From Sternotherus odoratus (taxonomy: Eukaryota > Chordata > Testudines > Kinosternidae), in assembly GCA_032164245.1 (NCBI GenBank), contig JAVMKO010000006.1, positions 11,795,001-11,859,000 of the forward strand: a stretch of DNA of 64,000 bases, read 5' to 3'. Below the pieces are notes generated by a model. The model made no database searches. It was not told the DNA's origin and saw only the letters and a list, made by a program, of their open reading frames with translations. Positions within the stretch are counted from its first letter, which is position 1; every line of letters begins with the position of its first letter. The position numbers were made by a program, and so were the translations under genes. Shown here in pieces: positions 23,580 to 36,420 of the stretch.

Positions 23580-23824
23580 CCATGTACTAAGTAGAAAGGT
23601 GATTGTATCTCTGTATATGGCATTGATAAGATCAATACTGCATACAGTTCTGGTGTCCACATTTAAAACATTGTTGAAAATTTGGAGAGAGTGCAGAGAA
23701 AAGCTACAGTTATGATTTAAAGTTTGGAGAAAATGCCTTAGAGCAGTGGTTCTCAACCTGTGGACTGTTTGCGGCCCAATCAGCACACAGAAGCAGCCCA
23801 TGTGACATCAGGGCCATACAGGTA

Positions 23825-24012
23825 CAGTGGAACCCCACAATGCCACGACAATCAGGGTCCAAAAATATAGACCGCAGTAAACACAGGGTCGTGGCATTGC
23901 AGGGTCGCGCTACATCAGAGCACCGCCCGCTGCCGCCATCGAGAGACACATGTGCCCCGCGTTCTAAGTGGATTCACGCTATCGCGGGGCATGGTATTGC
24001 GGGGTTCCACTG
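23825..24012 (+). mobile_element. Tigger/pogo-like MITE nested in hAT
   Basis: The ends CAGTGGAACCCC and GGGGTTCCACTG are perfect inverted repeats, flanked by TA (23823-23824 and 24013-24014). It lies wholly inside the 23744 hAT, so it is younger. Confidence 0.85.
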
Positions 24013-24042
24013 TAGTATATGTAGTGTGTGGATGCAGCCTAC

Positions 24043-24043
24043 A

Positions 24044-24077
<34 letters not shown>
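24043..24077. repeat. (CA)n microsatellite
   Basis: About 17 CA units run into a short C tract, inside the hAT element. Confidence 0.95.
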
Positions 24078-24079
<2 letters not shown>

Positions 24080-24141
24080 CCCGCAAAAATGGCCCATAGT
24101 AGTGAAGAGGTTGAGAACCAGTGCCTTACATAGAGAGACAG

Positions 24142-24371
24142 AGGCCAGGTCGACCTAAGATACGCAACTTCAGCTACGCGAATAGCGTAGTTGAAGTCAA
24201 CCTATCTTAGGTCAATTTACCTCTGCATCCTTATGGCAGCAATTCGACTTCTGCCGCTCTCCCGTTGACTCCGCTTCTGCCTCTAGCAACCGTGGAGTTC
24301 AGAAGTCAATGGGGAGAGTGCTCGGGGATCGATCACTACCTGCCGATTTGATGGATAGTGTAGATGTGGCC
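24142..24371. mobile_element. Harbinger-like MITE in a LINE
   Basis: It contains cttcagctacgcgaatagcgtagttgaag-type palindromic sequence (24166-24199) and ctcggggatcgatc. It ends gtagatgtggcc next to TTA, as in related copies. Confidence 0.6.
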
Positions 24372-24919
24372 TTAAAAAGCTCAATCAATTTAGTTTATCA
24401 AAGAGAAGACTGAGATGTGGCTTGATTACAGTAAGTATCTTCATGGGGAGAAAATATCGGGTACTAAAGGAGCTGTTTAATATAGTGGAGAAAGGCATAA
24501 AAGAACCAAGGGTTGCAAGTTAAAGCCAGACAAATTCATATTAGAAATGAGGCACACATTTTTAATAGTGTGTGTGATAAACGAGTGGAACAAACTACCA
24601 AGGAAGTAATGGATTTCCTATCTCTTGATGTCTTTAAAGCTGGATGCCTTCCAGGAAGATATGCTTTAGTCAAACACAAGTTATTAGGGTCAGTATAGGG
24701 ATAGCTAGTTGCAATTTAATGCCTGTGATGTACAGAAGGTCAGACTAGATGATTTAATGGTCCCATCTGGTCTTAAAAACTATCAATAATACAGGCTGTA
24801 GAATTTCACATAGAGATTCCTTAACTGAATTCAAGAACTTGTGATTCAAATAGAGAATATAGTTTAGAAAGACATTAAATCTTGAATTATCACCACTCAA
24901 GTGGTGATAAATTTGCGAT

Positions 24920-25230
24920 ATCCTTTGGAGACCTGTTCCAATGGCTTGTTACCATCACTATTAATAATTTGCATGTTATTGCTCTTTTTTTAAGTTTTCT
25001 GACAAATTTCTAGCCACTGGACCTTGTTATGGTTTGTCTGCTAGATTCAAGAGCCGTCTAGTATCAGATGTATGTATATCCCTGTGAATAAGTTTGCCTC
25101 TTAAGTTTAGAGTCTTAACCTTCTCTTTGATAAACTAAATAGATTGATCTCCTTTAGTTTTTCACTGTGAGGTGTTTTTCAGATCATGAATCAAGCCTAT
25201 AACTCTTCAGTGAACACTCTTCTCGCTAAA
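24920..25230 (-). mobile_element. L3/CR1-type LINE fragment
   Basis: It resembles the 3' half of a common LINE: ggagacctgttccaatggc, then ccttctctttgataaactaaatagattg. Confidence 0.65.
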
Positions 25231-26813
25231 TGCTTTCTGGCTGTATTGGTGCAAGTCTTAAGCAGAAATTGAAAGAAACATTCACCAAAGCAGAGCGCTG
25301 TAATACAAGTGTTGACTTCAAAGGAAAAGGCAATTTATTTATATGTATAGCTATTTTTAAAATTGAAAATAGAGAGGAATATCATTCTTCTCTTTGTGTT
25401 AGTGACAGGGGAACCTTAATATTAGGAGGCTCTGGTAGGTATTCAGTGATGTATGAAGCCTTTTCCAAACTTCTGTGGAGTAGAAATGGGGCTCCAAAAT
25501 TTACAAAATCTGATCGTCTTGTGATATTTCTCATACTCACTGTTTTTAACTGGGCTAGAAATAACTCCAGAACAGACCTTCTCATGCTATTTCAGTTCTT
25601 TTGCTTTAGTTGAAACCAAGAAGTGCAAAAGTGTTGTGAATATGTAATGTGTGGGGGTGTGCCACGTACACTGGACTTTTCTGATCTTCAAAATAAATAA
25701 GTAAATTAGGAGCTTGGTTCAAGTTTATAGTGACGGTTCACTTCAGATTTTGCTGTGTCCAAATCAGTTTCCCTAAAGTTCCACAGTGAATTAGTGTTAG
25801 AACTGGAATTAGAACTCAGGATTTTGTATTCCAGACTTGTTCTCTTTTTCTATGTGCCATGCTACCTCTGCTATTCATTTACAAATAAGTAATAAAATCA
25901 TTGTTTTCTTAGTCATATGACTAAAATATTTTTTTCTATTGACTTTCTTTTGTTAATTACTTAAACATGCAATTCTTTTGCATGGGATACGATAGCATGC
26001 CGCTTTCTTGCCTGGTATTATTTCATAATACCTGGGAAGCTTAGGGTTAGGCAAGGGATCCCTGTTATTAAGAAGAACCAAGTAATAGTAAGGGGTTTTT
26101 CAATTATTTGAAATATAGATTGTCGGGTCTCTGATTACTGGAAGAAATTGATGGATAGAAATTCCGTGCTTGAATAATAAGAGTATAGCAGTAAGAATAT
26201 ATTATTGATCACCTGACCAGGATGCTGCTGGTGACTGTAAAAGGCTCAGGGAAAATAGGGAGATTACAAAAATAGAAAAACCCAATAATAATGGGAGACT
26301 CCAACTATCCCCATATTGATTGGGAACACGTCCCCTCAGGATGGAATGCAGGGATAAAGTTTCTAGATATAATTGACTGCTTCTTTGAGCCATTGTATTT
26401 AGGTGACAAATCTTAGGAAAAATCTCAGATTGAGATATCAGTAGAGGAGGTTTTAGAACAAATTGATAAATTATAAAGTAATAAGTCATGAGGACCAGCT
26501 GGTATTCATTCCATGAAGGAACGCAAATATGATATTGCAGAACTGATAGGTTACATTATCATACCATAGTTACCATTTAAATCAGCCTTTGTATCACATG
26601 ACTGGAGGATAGCTAATGTAATGCCTATTTTTTTAAAAAAAAAAAAGGGTCCAGAAGCAATCCTGGCAATTATGGGTCAGTAAGCATAACTTCAGTATAA
26701 GGCAAATTGTTTGAAACTGTAGTAAAGAACAGAATTATCAGATACATAGATGAACACAATATGCTAGAAAGGAGTCAGGGTGGTTTTTGTAAAGGAAGAT
26801 TTTGCCTTACCAA

Positions 26814-27942
26814 TGTCACGGTACTGAAATAGTTTGGTACCGTGTAGATCAATGGGTGCACGAAATATTATGTGAAGGGGGTCATAACAGGTGTCTTATG
26901 TATGTATCTATTCCATATGTGTGTATCTATTCCATATGTGTGTATCAATTTGGCAGTTGAAGTTATGAATATTGGCTCTGGACTGTCTGTCTTCCAAATA
27001 TTGTGCTCTGCTGGGGAAGAAGATTCCTGAATACTGGGTGTCAGCTTGGCTTGGGCTGCCTGATGGCCCATTAAGGGACTATCAGCAACACAATGGACTC
27101 TGGGAGCTTGGAATGCTCCAATCCAGACAACAAGTCTACAAGAGGAAGCCTGGGCATAATGGCTTCTGCCTGCAAATGATGAGTCATGCATGGACATGTG
27201 ATCTGCCCGTGTGACTCCAGGACTCCATGAGGCTGGACTTTTCACAGCAGGAACAAAGAGGTGTTTGCAACTGGAAAAAAAACTATAAATGAAGCTGCTA
27301 CAGCCCCTCCATTTTGGTCTTTACCTCCAGACTTCAGCCTGCCTTGTTTCCAGCTTTGGATGGAACTTTGCTACTCTGGGAACTCTGGACTAAGGTGCTG
27401 ACCCACCCCTAAATGGGGTGCATCCAAAGACTTTGATTTGAACCTGCAGTTATTCTACCTTTGCTGCAAGCCTGAGATAAGAGATGTACCATTACTGGTG
27501 TAATTGATTTCTTTTAACCATTCTTAACCCTCACCTATATCTTTTTCCTTTTATAATAAACCTTTAGATTTTAGATTCTAAAGGATTGGCTACAGCGTGA
27601 TTTGTGGTAAGATCTGATTTGTATATTGACCTGGGTCTGGGGCCTGATTCTTTGGAATTGGGGAGAACCGTTTTCTTTATTTGGGGGATTGGTTTTCATA
27701 ACCATTGATCCCCAGGACAGGTGGCTGCTGGTGGTGATACTGGGAATCTGGAGTGTCTTAAGGGGATTGCTTGTGTGACTTGTGGTTAGCCAGTGGGGTG
27801 AGACCAAAGTCTTTTCTGTTTAGCTGGTTTGGTTTACCTTAGTGTGGAAAAACCCCAGCTTTGGGCTGTAGTTGCCCTTTGGAAGCAATCTGTCCTGATC
27901 TGACACTCTCAGTTGGATCACACCAAGAACAGCACCGTCACA
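26814..27942 (+). mobile_element. Solo LTR of an endogenous retrovirus-like element
   Basis: The ends TGTCACGG and CCGTCACA are perfect inverted repeats in TG...CA form, flanked by identical 5-bp ACCAA (26809-26813 and 27943-27947). A TATA-like ctataaatg lies near 27282 and an AATAAA near 27557, giving a U3-R-U5 layout on the + strand. No gag, pol or env is present, consistent with LTR-LTR recombination. Confidence 0.88.
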
Positions 27943-28644
27943 ACCAATATGTTAGAATTTTTTGAGGGGTCAACAAACATACAGACAAGGGTGATCAAGT
28001 GGATGTAGTGTATTTAGATTTTCAGAAAGCCTTTGACAAGGTTCATCACCAACGTCTCTTAAGCAAAATGGATCATTAACTGGTTCAAGACAGGAAGCAA
28101 AAGGTAGGAATAAATGGTCAGTTTTCACAATGAAGAGAGGTAGATAGAGGGGTCCCCCAAGGAGCTCAACGTGGACCACTGCTGTTTAACATATTCATAA
28201 ATGATCTGGAAAAAGAGGTTAAAGAGTGAGGTGGCAACATTTGAAGACTATACCTACTTATTCAAGATAGTAAAGTCCAAAGCTAACTGTGAAGAGTTAC
28301 AAAGGGATCTCTCCAAACTGGGTGCCTGGGCAACAAAATGTCAGATGAAATTCATTGTTGATAAATGCTAAGTAATGAACATTGAAAAACATGTACAAAA
28401 TGGGCTCTCAATTAGCTGTTGCCACTTAAGAAAGAGTCTTCATGCATAGTTCTCTGAAAACATCCACTCAGTGTGCAGCGGCAGTCAAAAAAGTGAATAA
28501 AATGTTAGGACCCATTAGAAAAGTGTTAGATGATAATGCAGAAAATATCATAATGCCACTACAGTTTATAAATCCATGGTACAGCCACACCTTGAATACT
28601 GCCTGCAGTTCTGATTGCCCCATCTCAAAAAAGATCTATTAGAA

Positions 28645-28793
28645 CTATAGACATAATTTGACTTATATATTTGGTGGGGGCAGCTCCACTCAGGCCAATG
28701 GGACCACGCATGAGGGGGGCAAATTCCATACCTGCACAAGGCTTGTAGTTGGGGTGTGCAGCACCTCCCTGTCTCCCCCACACTATTCCCGTG
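28645..28793. mobile_element. Unclassified 149-bp insertion
   Basis: It sits inside LINE sequence between identical 7-bp ATTAGAA repeats (28638-28644 and 28794-28800). It starts ctatagacataatttgac and ends cacactattcccgtg. I do not recognise the family. Confidence 0.55.
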
Positions 28794-29062
28794 ATTAGAA
28801 TTGGAAAAAATACAGAGATGGGCAACAAAAATTATTAGGGATATGGAACAGCACCCGTACAAGGAGTGATTAAATAGACTGGGATAGTTCAGTTTAGAAA
28901 AGAGATGACTAAGCAGGGATATGATAGAGGTCTATAAAATCATGACTGGTGTGGAGAAAGTGAATAAGGAATGTTGTTTACTCTTTCACATAACACAAGA
29001 ACTAGGGGTCATCGAATGAAAGTAATAGGCAGCAGGTTTAAAACAAACATCACAAAGTACTT

Positions 29063-29734
29063 CTTTATACATGCTTTATAAATCCATGGTACACTCACAT
29101 CTTGAATACTGCATACAGATGTGGTCTCCTCATCTCAAAAAAGGTATATTGGCATTAGAAAAGGTTCAGAGAAGGGCAATTAAAATGATTAGGGGTTTGG
29201 AACCGGTCTCATATGAGGAGAGATTAGAGGCTAGGACTTTTCAGCTTGGAACAGAGGAGACTAAGGTGGGAAATGATAGAGGTATATAAAATCATGAGTG
29301 GTGTGGAGAAAGTGAATAAGGCAAAGTTATTTACTTGTTCCCATAATATAAGAACTAGGGGTCACCAAATGAAACTAATGGGCAGCAGGTTTAAAACAAA
29401 TAATAGGAAGTTCTTCACACAGCAGTCAATCTGTGGAACTCATTGCCTGATGAGGTTGTGAAGGATTGGACTATAACAGGGTTGAAAAGAGAACTATATA
29501 AATTCGTGGAGGTTAAGTTCATTAATGGCTATCAGCCAGGATGGGTAAGGAATGCTGTCCCTAGCCTCTGTTTGTCAGATGGTGGTGATGGATGGCAGGA
29601 GAGAGATCACTTGATCCTTGCCTGTTAGATTCACTCACTCCAGGGCACCTGGCATTGGCCACTGTTGGTGGACAGGATACTGGGCTGGGTGGACCATTGG
29701 CCTGATCCAGTATGGCCATTCTTATGTTCTTACA
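29063..29734 (+). mobile_element. Younger LINE inserted in the older LINE
   Basis: It repeats domains already present upstream: 29071-29289 encodes MLYKSMVHSHLEYCIQMWSP and ALEKVQRRAIKMIRGLEPVS. It ends tggccattcttatgttctta near 29733, after which the older LINE resumes with gttccacaggttgattgtg. Confidence 0.75.
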
Positions 29735-30483
29735 ATGAGTTCCACAGGTTGATTGTGTGAAAGCCAGAAGTATAACTAGATTCTAAAACAAATTTAGATA
29801 AAATCATGGAGAATAGGTTCATCAGTGACTGTTTGCAAAAATGGTCAGGGACACAACCCCATGCTTTGGATGTCCCTAAACCTCTGACTGCTAGAAACTA
29901 GGACTAGATGACATAGCATAGATCACTCAATAAATTTTCATGTCCTGTAATTCTCTCTGAAGCATCTGGCACTGGTCACTCTCAGAAGACAGGATACTGG
30001 GCTAGATGAACTGCTGGTCTGACCCAGTATGGCTGTTCTTTTGTTCTTATGTAATTACCTTCTGGGTAGACTGGATATAGTGGGAATCCAAATATTCTTC
30101 TTTTAGGTGTAAAACAAGAATGTATAACACTGCAGGAAATAGCATATTATCAATTATTGGCTATGGTGCTGGGCAAATCATAAATAATTCTACAGTTGCA
30201 ATACAGATTTAAGGATGTGACTGATTTTTTTTTCCCTGCACAATATTATATTTATATTTCTAACCCTATTCTGTACCGATTCGCCACTGAGCATTGTCCA
30301 ATTATTGGGGACAATGCTCCCTGTTAATATCCACCCTTTTTGTAGTAGTTTACCACATAAAAGCTACTCACTTCTTTAGTCCTTAGGTTGTTACTAACAA
30401 GAATTGGGAATAAGTCCCTTTGTGCATTAGCTAATCATTTATGTAACGTAGTTAGGTCACAACCATGTTTAAACTGTGCTTAG

Positions 30484-30945
30484 GTGTGGTTCAGAGGAGT
30501 AAAAGGATTACAGAGAGTGCTGCATTATCTACACTACACAAAGTTTTGTCGGCAAAAGTTTAGTCAACTATCAAAACGTACTATAAGAAAATTGATATTG
30601 CATGTTCACCCTACCCTCACTCTGTTGGGAGAGAGCATCCACACTTGGGACACTATCCTTGACAGTGAGAGCAGTGCACTGTGGGTAATTATCCCACAAT
30701 TCAGCTTGCCACCTTTTGCCACTAGGTCTTGCAGTGCATCACGGTTTCAGTCTCAGCGTCCCATGATGCATTGCCTTCCGTCCCAGCATTCCGTGTACTT
30801 CCAACTTTGATTTGCAGCATTTTTCAACAGACCTTGTGTGCTGTTTGCCCCACCATCTGTGTGTGAAAGGATGGATCCTGCACTGCTCTTCAGTGTTTTG
30901 CTAACTGTCATTAACGCATCACAGTGAAGTAGCATATATAATCAA
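30484..30945. mobile_element. Harbinger-derived non-coding fragment
   Basis: It contains ctgcattatctacactac, agagcagtgcactgtggg and catgatgcattgccttccg blocks typical of Harbinger-derived repeats. Ends are unclear. Confidence 0.4.
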
Positions 30946-31071
30946 TGTTAGGTATGCAGCTATACCACTTGGGGCTATGATGTTAGCTAAGTAGGGTTGA
31001 GCCCATTCAAGGATTGGGTGACTGGCCAGCCAGGATAACTCAGGTGTTGTAATAAATGTATTGATGACTTA

Positions 31072-31365
31072 GGGCTGGTCTCCACTGGGGGGTGGGGGGG
31101 GAGGAATCGACTGTAGATACACAATTTCAGCTACGTTAATAACGTAGCTGAAATCGACGTCTCTACAGCTGACTTACCTCCCATCCTCACGGCAGTGGCA
31201 GTCGGCGGCGCGGTCCCCCGTCGACTCCAGCTTGCGCCTCTTCAGGAGCTGGACTTCCGGAGTCGACGGGGGAGCCGCTGGTGATTGATTTATCGCGTCT
31301 TAACGAGACACGATAAATTGATCACCAAAAGATCGATCCCTACCGGCTCAAGTGAAGACAAGCCC
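31072..31365. mobile_element. Harbinger-like MITE
   Basis: It starts GGGCTGGTCTCCACT after TTA (31069-31071) and ends GTGAAGACAAGCCC before TTG. An internal palindrome centred near 31139 (tttcagctacgttaa / taacgtagctgaaa) is like the 24142 copy. Confidence 0.7.
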
Positions 31366-31678
31366 TTGGGTGTTAGTCATCCCTTTGAGGATATGTCTAC
31401 AGACACTACAGCAGCACCGTTATGGTACTGAACTGTGCAGCTGTAGTATAGACACTATTACAGTGGGGTAAGGGTTTTTTCTGTTGCTGTAGTTAATCCT
31501 TGGAGTGGTGATAGCTAAGTCGATAGAAGAATTCTACTCTCAGACTAGCAGTGTCTATACTATGGCTGGCTTAACTATGGCTTAGCTAGGGAAATACCTT
31601 CCCTTTATGCCTCTATTTCCTATCTCTAAAATGGGGATCATAATCCTTCCGTTCCTCAACAGGGCATTGTGAGATAAA

Positions 31679-31949
31679 GGTGGCACACGAGCTGATTTTC
31701 AGTGAGACTCACACTGCTCAGGTCCTGGCCACCAGTCTGGGGGCTCTGCATTTTAATTTAATTTTAAATGAAACTTCTTAAACATTTTTAAAAGCTTATT
31801 TACTTTACATACAACAATAGTTTAGTTCTGTATTATAGACTCATAGACCTTCTAAAAATGGTAAAATGTATTACTGGCACACAAAATCTTAAATTAGAGT
31901 GAATAAATGAAGACTTGGCACATCACTTCTGAAAGGTTGCTCACCCCTG
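31679..31949 (-). mobile_element. hAT element, truncated copy
   Basis: It is the reverse complement of the 36421-36722 element (tgattttcagtgagactcac; ttactttacatacaacaatag) and ends ggttgctcacccctg. The other terminus is missing. Confidence 0.7.
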
Positions 31950-32696
31950 CCCTACAGTCTCAGGACTACAGTTGAGAGAAGAATAGTAAAAATTCAAAAG
32001 GTAAAGTAATTGTTGGACCTTTGAAAATAAGTTTCCAGTGGGAAGGTAGGTGTAACAGCCGGGTGCTGACACTACAGTCATCTAAATTAATCATGTAGTT
32101 CCTGTTGTTATTTTTGACTGTTGTCCTATACAAGTACTACCAGTAGTTCAGCCTACTTCCTACCACTTGTCTGAGGGTGAGGCTTAGATGGTATTACTCA
32201 TTAATTAACGTCTTTCCCTCATGTGGCAAAAATATATAAATAGAAATGAAGTGCAGCTAGTCCGCTTTCTTTAACAGTGGAAAGAGGAAATTCAAGGAGG
32301 CTAAATGCCTTGCCTTGTGTGTAGAGTTCTGCTTGTTCTTGCGTTCATACGCTGATCGTGGATGGATTGCCTTATTTAGTGAATATCTACTGCTGGTAAT
32401 TCTTTACAACGCACACGTGAGCTGCAAATGTTTTACTAAGAGGCTGATGCTTCTGTGATTTTTCTTTTCCTAAGTATTGGTATTCTATATGACATGTTTA
32501 TATCTTGCTTTCTGTGTTCAAAGCACTGTGCAAATATTAACAAATTAATCCTCAAAATGCCTTTGTGAGGTAGTTGGGAATGTGTTTAGTTCTCATTTTG
32601 TAGATGGGTAAGCTGAGATGCAAAGGAACAATGACTTGACCTAAACTGCCCAATGGATGGAGCATGGATTAGAGCTATGGATGTGACTCCTAACCT

Positions 32697-32771
32697 TGGG
32701 TGAAACACTGGCTCCACTGAAGTCAATGGCAAAGCCCCCATTCATTTCACTGGAGTCAGAATTTCATCCGT
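32697..32771. repeat. Short ancient hairpin repeat
   Basis: Gggtgaaacactggctcc is an imperfect inverse of gagtcagaatttcatcc, with ccactgaagtcaatggc between. It is the same family as 19990-20057. Confidence 0.5.
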
Positions 32772-32924
32772 TGTGCTCATTCCTCCAGACAACTTTGAAG
32801 GGGAGGGAAAAAACCCTCAAAGGACAAACTTCTCTTTTCAAAATGGGGTTTCTGGCTGAAGTCCTAATATGTGTACTGATATTACTATATCCAAGAACTG
32901 CTCCCAAAATCATGAAGTACTACA

Positions 32925-33699
32925 TGTCACAGTTTCAGGGTAAGTGCACTGTATCCCCCCATGTGTGGTTCTATTGAGGATTACCCAGTCATGTTTTAGA
33001 TCTCCAGCTGTCACCTGTTTCCAGGAAGGCATCCTTGTCCCACTCCATCTGACTGGAGTTTTAAGGCTGTACTGCTCCCTGATGAACACTGCGATATCCA
33101 CAGCAAGCCAGTCTGCCTAATAGCCAGTACCTGCGCGTTGCTTTCTCTTCCAGGGCTATGAACAGTGAATTACCAAGAGTTACAAGTTACCACACAGTTC
33201 TAAGTGAGCACAGTTATTCTTAAGGTAAAAGCATTACAGAGAAAAACTGTTTAACCCACCCCTCTTCACCTGATTTAAATTCACATAAAATATACCACTA
33301 AATACCCATTAGTTCTCTGAGGTCCAAGTAGGCCAAAGTCCTGCTAGCCCTTCCGTAGATTGGTCCAAGGAGGCCATAAAGTTCATGGTCATTTGCTGGC
33401 TCAGAAAGAAAGCCATGTGTCCATTCAAATTCAGTCGTCTTAAACCAAGCCGTTTCTTCATGCGAGTTTCTGGGAACTCAGTTTATGAAAACCTCTTTAG
33501 GGGGTGGTATCTCTGTAGAGTTGTTTAGACTCAGTGACTTGCCTTAATCACTCCCCCCTCCCTTGCACTGTTTTTTAGTTCCTGGAGAAGCTGTGGTAGA
33601 ATAGACCACATGGAGTGGAGCACAATCCTATATAAACCATTCATAAATTGAATACAGTGATCCCCCAAAATATTGCCTTGGCCTGCAATATCTGTCACA
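32925..33699 (-). mobile_element. Probable solo LTR
   Basis: Ends TGTCACAG and CTGTCACA are inverted repeats, flanked by CTACA and CCACA (4 of 5). A TATA-like tatataaacc near 33630 implies - strand orientation. No internal retroviral sequence was seen. Confidence 0.55.
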
Positions 33700-33929
33700 C
33701 CACATTCCCATCTAATCAAGAAACTAACTAACTTTTTCTTTCTGTCTTTTAACACTCAACACTGAACATCTCTAGGAAATGGAAGATTGAAAGAAATTGA
33801 CAGGTCAGATAGAAAATGGGGGTAAACATAACATAATTTTCATGATTGACAAAACATGATCACTGCCAAATGTAGGATGCAGACAGGTTAGTGTTCAAGA
33901 GGCGGTTTTTGAAATGGAAGCCTGATTAG

Positions 33930-34135
33930 TTTTTCTGCAGAACTGCTGCTTAGCCAGTCGGTCCCCAGCCTGTAGCGGTGCATGGGATTCTTCCTTCCTA
34001 AGTGCAGGACTCTGAACTTGTCCTTGTTGAACCTCATCAGATTTCTTTTGGCCCAGTCCTCCAATTTGGCTAAGTCACTCTGGACTGTATCCCTACCCTC
34101 CAGCGTATCTACTTCTCTCCCCACCTTAGTGTCAT
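33930..34135 (-). mobile_element. CR1 ORF2 fragment
   Basis: The - strand encodes [20 protein letters not shown] and RVLHLGRKNPMHRYRLGTDW, the conserved CR1 segment also seen at 14480-14770. Both sides are cut. Confidence 0.85.
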
Positions 34136-34351
34136 AAGTGTAACCTTATTATTGTTTGTTTAAAAAAATTAACTTTCAGCTTCTGTCCGTCTGAAAGCAG
34201 TTTATTCATAAAATGTATGATGAGTATTTAAAAGGACCCTGAATCATAAAGATAGAAGCATTCTCGAGTTGGCTTAAGTTGGTAGAAGTAGCCTTTCAGC
34301 TAATCCAGAATGCAACATTACACCAGTCATGAAATGACACTTCCACTCCCC

Positions 34352-34450
34352 GGCAGTAATAATCATAGAATCAGATCAGTCAGCAATGGAAGTGACATTT
34401 TAGATCATATCTTTCACATCCTCCTGTCTGTGTAGAATTGTGCCTTCCCC
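34352..34450 (-). mobile_element. CR1/L3 3' tail fragment
   Basis: Atcatagaatcagatcagtc is followed by ttagatcatatctttcacatcctcctgtctg, a degraded LINE 3' end. Confidence 0.5.
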
Positions 34451-36420
34451 ATTCCTATGTTGGGTTTATAATGTCTTCACTAATGGGTCTTCAGCCCTTT
34501 GTGTTCACCAAACTGAAGGATTCTGTCTGCAGCACTCTTTTGGTTTAAAAAATATTAAGTCTTTGTAGGAAGGTTTTGTAACAGGGTCAGTGTTTTCCTA
34601 CTAAATATCTTGGTTTTGCCTCTGTTTATTTTCAATAAGTGCTCTGTGTTTATCTAGCAGGAAGAGAATTTTGGCCTGGGACTAAATTTGATTCCATCAG
34701 CATTATTATTTAAGACTATTTACTTGATCAAATCCTCTTATTTTTTGTTTAGTTTAGAAATCAGCTGAGTGAGTGTGGCGGAAGAACAATACAACACTGA
34801 CAGAATTTTTGTGCATCCAGTTGTCCACATATGACTTTGTAAAACTAGCATAGTAATACCAGCAGGTACAGTAACAGTGAGATTGATTTCTGTCCAATGA
34901 GATCTGGCAGTCTCTGTTTATTTCATCCCACATCTCCTTTGAGGAGAATGATTATGCAGCATAACACTTACACCAACAGCTCTGTGGTTTTTTCTTTTAT
35001 TGGTACAGTTATAAAATCAAGATAAGGATCGAACTGAAGCAAACACTTTGAGTAAGCAAATAAATCCTGCAAATGCTGATCAGTGAATTCACTCATTTGC
35101 CTTTTCAGCAGGCGCAGAATTAAGTTTTCTTGTTTTATTGAGGCCTAGTAAAGAAAATGGGGTGAGGAGGGGGCAATCTGTAGTAACATTCTGAGCAGTA
35201 TGAATAAATGATTTTGTTGGAATAAAAATACAAATGTGAATATGAGCTGTATTGGGGTGGGGGGAATGATCTCCGTTTTATAGCTATAGAACTTTCTTGA
35301 CTCCTTAAAATGTATTCACCTAAAAAATGTATGCAGTGGAAAGAAACAAAAATCTCCATTGCAAATAATTTTGGAATCACTTAATCTAATACGGCAGGTA
35401 CTCCAGTATCATTACACTGCTGATAGGGTTTATAGCATGCTATTACATACAAATGTCCTCAAATGACTTAGTGGTTTATTTATTCTCTGCTCCTCAGCAT
35501 GCATAATTTCTGCTGACGTGAATGTGTGCTGGGTATGTCTGGAGAGAGGGAAAGGGGAAGAGACTCCTTAGTAGCCATCTCTGTAGTTAGTTTTACAAGT
35601 AACCAACCACAGTAAGCACCCCTGTTGTTATAGAGGGCTGAATTTAGCCATCAGCACAGTACAGGCCACTTCCTTTGACTTCATTGGGGAGTTGCTTGCG
35701 TATATATGATGGCAGAATTTGGGTGGTACTGTTAGTTGCATTACCAGAGTTTAGAGGTTTTAAAAGTTTATAAGTATTAAAGTAAGCAGGAGTTTTTCCA
35801 AATTGTGACCTTTTTTGCTTTGTTTTGTAAAATGTTGTTGTTAAATGGGGAAGTGGGTGGGCATGGGAGGAGAGATTTTATGGGAAACTGGACAGAATAC
35901 AATGAATTTTTCTAGATATTATTATAAAGTACTCTTTATTTGTAATGTCTATAAATTTTAACAAGCGGAGCTATTACATGAGCCCCCCTGTGTCAACCAA
36001 GAAAGACTCTTATGCCCTCTTATTTGTTCCACGTACAGTCTCTGAAAGGATGGTGTTATGAATAAATCGGCGGACACAGTGGTGGTTTGCTGGGATTTTG
36101 CCATCTTGATGGAAGTTGAGTGTGGGGAAGGAGGTACTTTGAACTGGATGGGAAAATTAGTGTATTCAAACATTTTTAAATAAATTTGGGCCAGATTTAA
36201 GAGGTGCTGAGTGTGACAAGTCTGTCAATTTCCTCAATATCCTGGACAAAACCTTATTTAGTAAGTATCTGAGGAGCTGATATTAAAAATACAAGTGTTT
36301 GTGTTATGGTGGGGTTGTATATAACTTATCTAGAAGACATGACTTATGTAAATTTGGGTAACCATTATGAGCTTTAGAGGACTCTTATAAACAAAGGGCT
36401 AAGATAAGAATGAACTATTT

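Larger units (their letters stand above)
23744..24123 (+). mobile_element. hAT-type element containing a Tigger element
   Basis: The ends CAGTGGTTCTCAACC and GGTTGAGAACCAGTG are inverted. The flanks CCTTAGAG (23736-23743) and CCTTACAT (24124-24131) match at 6 of 8, a decayed 8-bp target duplication. Confidence 0.8.
23580..24790 (+). mobile_element. CR1/L3-type LINE 3' end, host of nested insertions
   Basis: It shows the LINE C-terminal layout (about 23609-23660 reads like ALIRSILHTVLVSTFK) and the 3' tail gtcagactagatgattta...tggtcccatctggtcttaaa. The hAT at 23744-24123 and Harbinger MITE at 24142-24371 interrupt it. Confidence 0.75.
26180..30055 (+). mobile_element. Long L3/CR1-type LINE copy interrupted by three insertions
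   Basis: ORF2-like sequence runs from an endonuclease-side region (MGDSNYPHIDWE-like, about 26290) through RT motifs (YLDFQKAFDKVHHQRLL about 28011-28061; GVPQGAQRGPLLFNIFINDL about 28152-28211). It ends in a 3' tail, ccagtatggctgttcttttgttctta, near 30055. The interruptions are 26814-27942 (solo LTR), 28645-28793 (unknown) and about 29063-29734 (younger LINE). Removing the LTR restores a continuous LINE reading (…CLTN|MLEFFEG…). Many stops: inactive. Confidence 0.75.
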
